Source of the DNA: an archaeon
GTDB taxonomy: Archaea; Thermoplasmatota; Thermoplasmata; Methanomassiliicoccales; Methanomethylophilaceae
Length of the DNA: 7,208 nucleotides
Reading direction: 5' to 3'
NCBI GenBank assembly: GCA_024399225.1
Contig: JAKSHV010000050.1
Span: 1 to 7,208 of the forward strand
A program made the position numbers and the translations under genes. The notes beneath the pieces were generated by a model. That model had not been told where the DNA came from. It did not search any database and worked only from the letters and a program-made list of their open reading frames with translations. Positions 5,123 to 7,208 of the stretch are shown piece by piece (the stretch's first letter is position 1; each line of letters starts with the position of its first letter).

Positions 5123-6514
5123 ATGAATAAAATGAAGAAAATCGACAGAAAGGATGTTAACGTTCTTTTGGGCGATCCCAAGGCAGCAATCATCGCGTTG
5201 GCGATGCCCATGTTCGTTTCGTACCTGGTAAGTCAGGTCAATCTATATGTCGATACATTCTGGACCTCGGGATTGGGATCCCTTGCGACATCCTCTATAT
5301 CCACCGTGGCACCCATTTACACGATCATAACAACCGTGGGCCTTGGTATGAGTGTCGGAGTAACATCTACGATAGCATTCCGTCTCGGAAAAGGTAACAA
5401 GGAGCAGGCATCCCTCATGGCAGGAAATGCCCTGTTGTTCGGAATAGTTATATCATACGTCGCGTCGGCGGCGGTATGGATCCTGTTCGACCCGATGATG
5501 ACCTTCATGGGTGCCGACGATGTGCGTGACCTCAGTTACAGTTACATGTTGCCTTACATCCTGATGTCTGCTGCGGTTATCTGCAACAGCATCATGGCTG
5601 GTCTTCTGCGTGCGGAAGGTGCCGGCACCAAGTCGATGATAGTCCTGGTGGTCTCTGCCATACTGAATATGGCTATGGATCCGTTATTCATCTATATCCT
5701 GGACATGGGTGTCTTCGGAGCAGCATTGGCAACAACCACATCCGCACTCCTTGCTACGCTCATAGGTGTTTCTTGGTACCTGACGGACAGGATGACTCTG
5801 AAGTTGACAAAATCCTCGTTCAAATTCAATAAAGAAGCACTTGTCGAAGTATTGTCGGTGGGGGCACCAAAGACCGCTGATGCCCTGATAAACAATGTTG
5901 TGATCTTAATACAGCGTGTTTTCGTTATCGCCGTGGCAGGAACAGTAGGTGTGATGTGGTTCAATCTTCCCTGGAGATACATCGTCCTTGTGGCAGTGCC
6001 CTCCGATGCGATAACCTCCGCCCTTATCCCCGTATGTGCGGCAGCCTATGGGCAGAAACGTGTGGATAAGATGAAGGAATCGATATCCTACTGTCTGAAG
6101 ATAACCTTCGCCACAACTCTGATCCTTTCCGTAATATTGTTCATATTTGCGGATCCGCTCATGTCCGTCTTCACCACCGAATCCACCATGCAGGACAACA
6201 AGGAGATGCTCGTCTGGGTGCTAAAGACTTACTCTCTGGCACTGTTCCCATATGCTTTCGGAAAACTTGCATCTGCGATGCTTCAATCCATCAAGAAGGC
6301 ACTTCGTTCCACCAAGGTAACCCTCATTTGGGCGGCCATCAAACTGGGGCTTCTGGCCATCGCATCCCAGTTCAGTTTCGAGGCGATCATCTACGCGATG
6401 GTTCTGAGCCACTATGTGAACTTCGTAGTGATGATGTACTTCGCAGTCAAGGAGACACGGAAGAAATTCGTTCTCATCGAACAGGAAAATTCACTGACTA
6501 ACGCTACAATCTAA
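5123..6514 (+). CDS. MATE-family multidrug/solute exporter
   Basis: The 463-residue protein has about 12 membrane helices in two homologous halves, as in MATE (multidrug and toxin extrusion) antiporters, and full family length. Visible family features are AMPMFVSYLVSQVNLYVDTFW (27-47), the loop RLGKGNKEQA (87-96), LRAEGAGTK (162-170) and LNMAMDPLFIY (181-191) at the end of the first half, with AYGQKRVDKMKES (308-320) as the equivalent loop in the second. It should export a small, often cationic, compound using a Na+ or H+ gradient; the substrate is unknown. ATG 5123 is chosen because a TATA box lies 27 nt upstream; a second ATG at 5132 is possible. The paired palindromes and the divergent MarR gene point to ligand-induced expression. 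A methyltransferase gene follows after 11 nt. Confidence 0.93.
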   Translation: MNKMKKIDRKDVNVLLGDPKAAIIALAMPMFVSYLVSQVNLYVDTFWTSGLGSLATSSISTVAPIYTIITTVGLGMSVGVTSTIAFRLGKGNKEQASLMAGNALLFGIVISYVASAAVWILFDPMMTFMGADDVRDLSYSYMLPYILMSAAVICNSIMAGLLRAEGAGTKSMIVLVVSAILNMAMDPLFIYILDMGVFGAALATTTSALLATLIGVSWYLTDRMTLKLTKSSFKFNKEALVEVLSVGAPKTADALINNVVILIQRVFVIAVAGTVGVMWFNLPWRYIVLVAVPSDAITSALIPVCAAAYGQKRVDKMKESISYCLKITFATTLILSVILFIFADPLMSVFTTESTMQDNKEMLVWVLKTYSLALFPYAFGKLASAMLQSIKKALRSTKVTLIWAAIKLGLLAIASQFSFEAIIYAMVLSHYVNFVVMMYFAVKETRKKFVLIEQENSLTNATI

Positions 6515-6520
6515 GAGGAA
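6515..6520 (+). promoter_or_regulatory. Ribosome binding site of the methyltransferase gene
   Basis: GAGGAA immediately follows the MATE stop codon and sits 5 nt before ATG 6526, supporting that start and co-transcription with the MATE gene. Confidence 0.7.
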
Positions 6521-6525
6521 TAATT

Positions 6526-7208
6526 ATGGCAGAAGAGAAAAAACTGGAGACGATCGGAGACTACTGGAGCATGCGTTCCGAAGGGTTCTCCGAGTATATG
6601 CTCGCACATCTAGCAGAAACCGAACAGGACCTTCACTTTAGAAGGATCTATGATTTCATCGGCGACCGCAAACTGAAGGTTCTTGATATTGGATGCGGAC
6701 CCGGAATGTTCTCAATCGCACTTGGGAAGAAGGGACAGGATGTCACAGCCATCGATTATTCTGACGGAATGATCGCCAAGGCAAAGCAGAATTGTGAAGA
6801 GGCCGGAGTCCCTGCCAACATTATGAAGATGATTCCTATTATCGCAGCTATAGGGGCCAGTGTAACCGGCTTAAAGAAATTGAGCCATGAATCACCGTTG
6901 GTATTGAGGTCAAGAAGTCGGATAATCTGGCCTGTTACCGTTGTGCCGACATTGGACCTCATCGTATCCCGCAAGGTAGTTTGGAATCTTGAAGATCCTG
7001 CAGCTGCCTACGGAGAGTGGCTTAGGGTTCTCAAACCCGAGGGAAAGATCATGCTCTTCGATGCAAATTACTTCCTGTACATGCATGATGAGGAATATGA
7101 GCAGGCAAACGCGGCAATGAAAGCCCAGATGGCACCCAAAACCCCTGAAGTGGCAAGGTCGATGCAGGGTGCCGATCCCAACATTCTTTGGGGATTCGCA
7201 AAGGAGCT
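6526..7208 (+). CDS. SAM-dependent methyltransferase, 3' end outside window, core segment replaced
   Basis: The frame is open for 227 codons to the window edge. The N-terminus YWSMRSEGFSEYML (13-26) and motif I VLDIGCGPGMFSIAL (52-66), then VTAIDYSDGMIAKA (73-86), are typical of class I (Methyltransf_11-like) enzymes, where motif I and the acidic D77 hold S-adenosylmethionine. DLIVSRKVVWNLEDP (144-158) and EWLRVLKPEGKIMLFDANY (164-182) are the later core strands. Between NIMKM (98-102) and LDLIV (143-147), where the family has a short D-A-x-x-L-x-F-x-D type stretch, there are instead 40 unrelated residues. This loses the acidic position near the adenine, so activity is doubtful. The stretch reads sensibly only on the opposite strand. 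In the intact form the enzyme would modify a small molecule, perhaps the MATE cargo (inference). Confidence 0.8.
   Translation, partial: MAEEKKLETIGDYWSMRSEGFSEYMLAHLAETEQDLHFRRIYDFIGDRKLKVLDIGCGPGMFSIALGKKGQDVTAIDYSDGMIAKAKQNCEEAGVPANIMKMIPIIAAIGASVTGLKKLSHESPLVLRSRSRIIWPVTVVPTLDLIVSRKVVWNLEDPAAAYGEWLRVLKPEGKIMLFDANYFLYMHDEEYEQANAAMKAQMAPKTPEVARSMQGADPNILWGFAKE
6832..6953 (-). pseudogene. Inverted fragment resembling a Na/Pi-cotransporter gene, inside the methyltransferase gene
   Basis: Read on the - strand, this stretch encodes about 40 residues beginning NVGTTVTGQIIRLLDLN, then GDSWLNFFKP and TLAPIAAIIGIIFI. The N-(I/V)-G-T-T-(V/T)-T motif followed by an L-A-P-hydrophobic segment is characteristic of Na/Pi-cotransporter (NptA/PF02690-type) proteins; I make this match from memory of the family. 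On both sides the - strand frame turns into antisense of methyltransferase motifs, so the foreign piece is limited to about 6832-6950. There is no start, stop or flanking gene of its own, and no terminal repeats are evident. Confidence 0.5.

Noticed and set aside
6756..6974. A 72-residue - strand gene across the methyltransferase region.
   Set aside because: Only its middle part looks like a protein family; both ends are antisense to conserved methyltransferase motifs, so it is a fragment, not a gene.
6830..6990. A third-frame + strand stretch containing a CxxC (NLACYRCADIG) that might be a zinc-binding protein fragment.
   Set aside because: It is interrupted by a stop, has no start, and is explained as the complement of the transporter-like - strand frame.
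1..7208. CRISPR arrays, tRNA/rRNA genes, insertion sequences and riboswitches.
   Set aside because: No regularly spaced repeats, cloverleaf pattern, transposase frame or terminal inverted repeats were seen; all intergenic regions are shorter than 300 bases.

Overview
The window looks like about 7.2 kb of archaeal chromosome, most likely from a Thermoplasmata-type methanogen (Methanomassiliicoccales is my best guess, moderate confidence). Directly visible support: base composition is roughly balanced. Several genes have an archaeal TATA box (box A) centred about 25-27 nt before the ATG with no Shine-Dalgarno, which is the leaderless layout. Genes that follow closely inside a transcript carry GAGG-type ribosome sites instead. 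The taxon assignment comes from this and from general protein character, not from a marker gene. No rRNA, tRNA, CRISPR array or insertion sequence was seen.

Layout. At 1-1800 on the + strand there is the tail of a membrane protein, a UUCG hairpin, a six-helix membrane protein of unknown function, an AIM24/TIGR00266-family protein, and an overlapping small two-helix membrane protein; this block closes with a hairpin shared with the convergent strand. At 1802-3531 on the - strand there is a zinc-ribbon membrane protein (upstream) and then an MFS transporter, separated by a perfect 12-bp inverted repeat. At 3532-3758 lies a divergent intergenic region with a perfect 13-bp inverted repeat nested inside a second pair of inverted octamers. 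At 3759-4493 on the + strand is a COG0170-type isoprenoid-alcohol (dolichol/phytol) kinase-like membrane protein. At 4562-7208 a MarR regulator (-) is divergent from a MATE exporter (+), which is followed 11 nt later by a SAM-dependent methyltransferase gene that runs off the window.

The MarR/MATE/methyltransferase block reads as one regulated module. Two palindromes of form TTGA-N5-TCAA, with centres 21 bp apart, bracket the TATA box of the MATE gene, where a repressor would block the promoter; the divergent MarR protein is the obvious candidate. The inferred job is sensing, methylating and exporting a small molecule; the substrate is unknown.

The most surprising observation is in the methyltransferase gene. 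Its core motif I and its later segment (DLIVSR...VLKP) are intact, but the conserved stretch between them is replaced by about 119 nt that make no methyltransferase sense. Read on the opposite strand, that stretch encodes what looks like a piece of a Na/Pi-cotransporter (NVGTTVTG... FFKP...LAPIAAIIG). This is either a real inverted insertion/replacement that disabled the enzyme, or a chimeric assembly.
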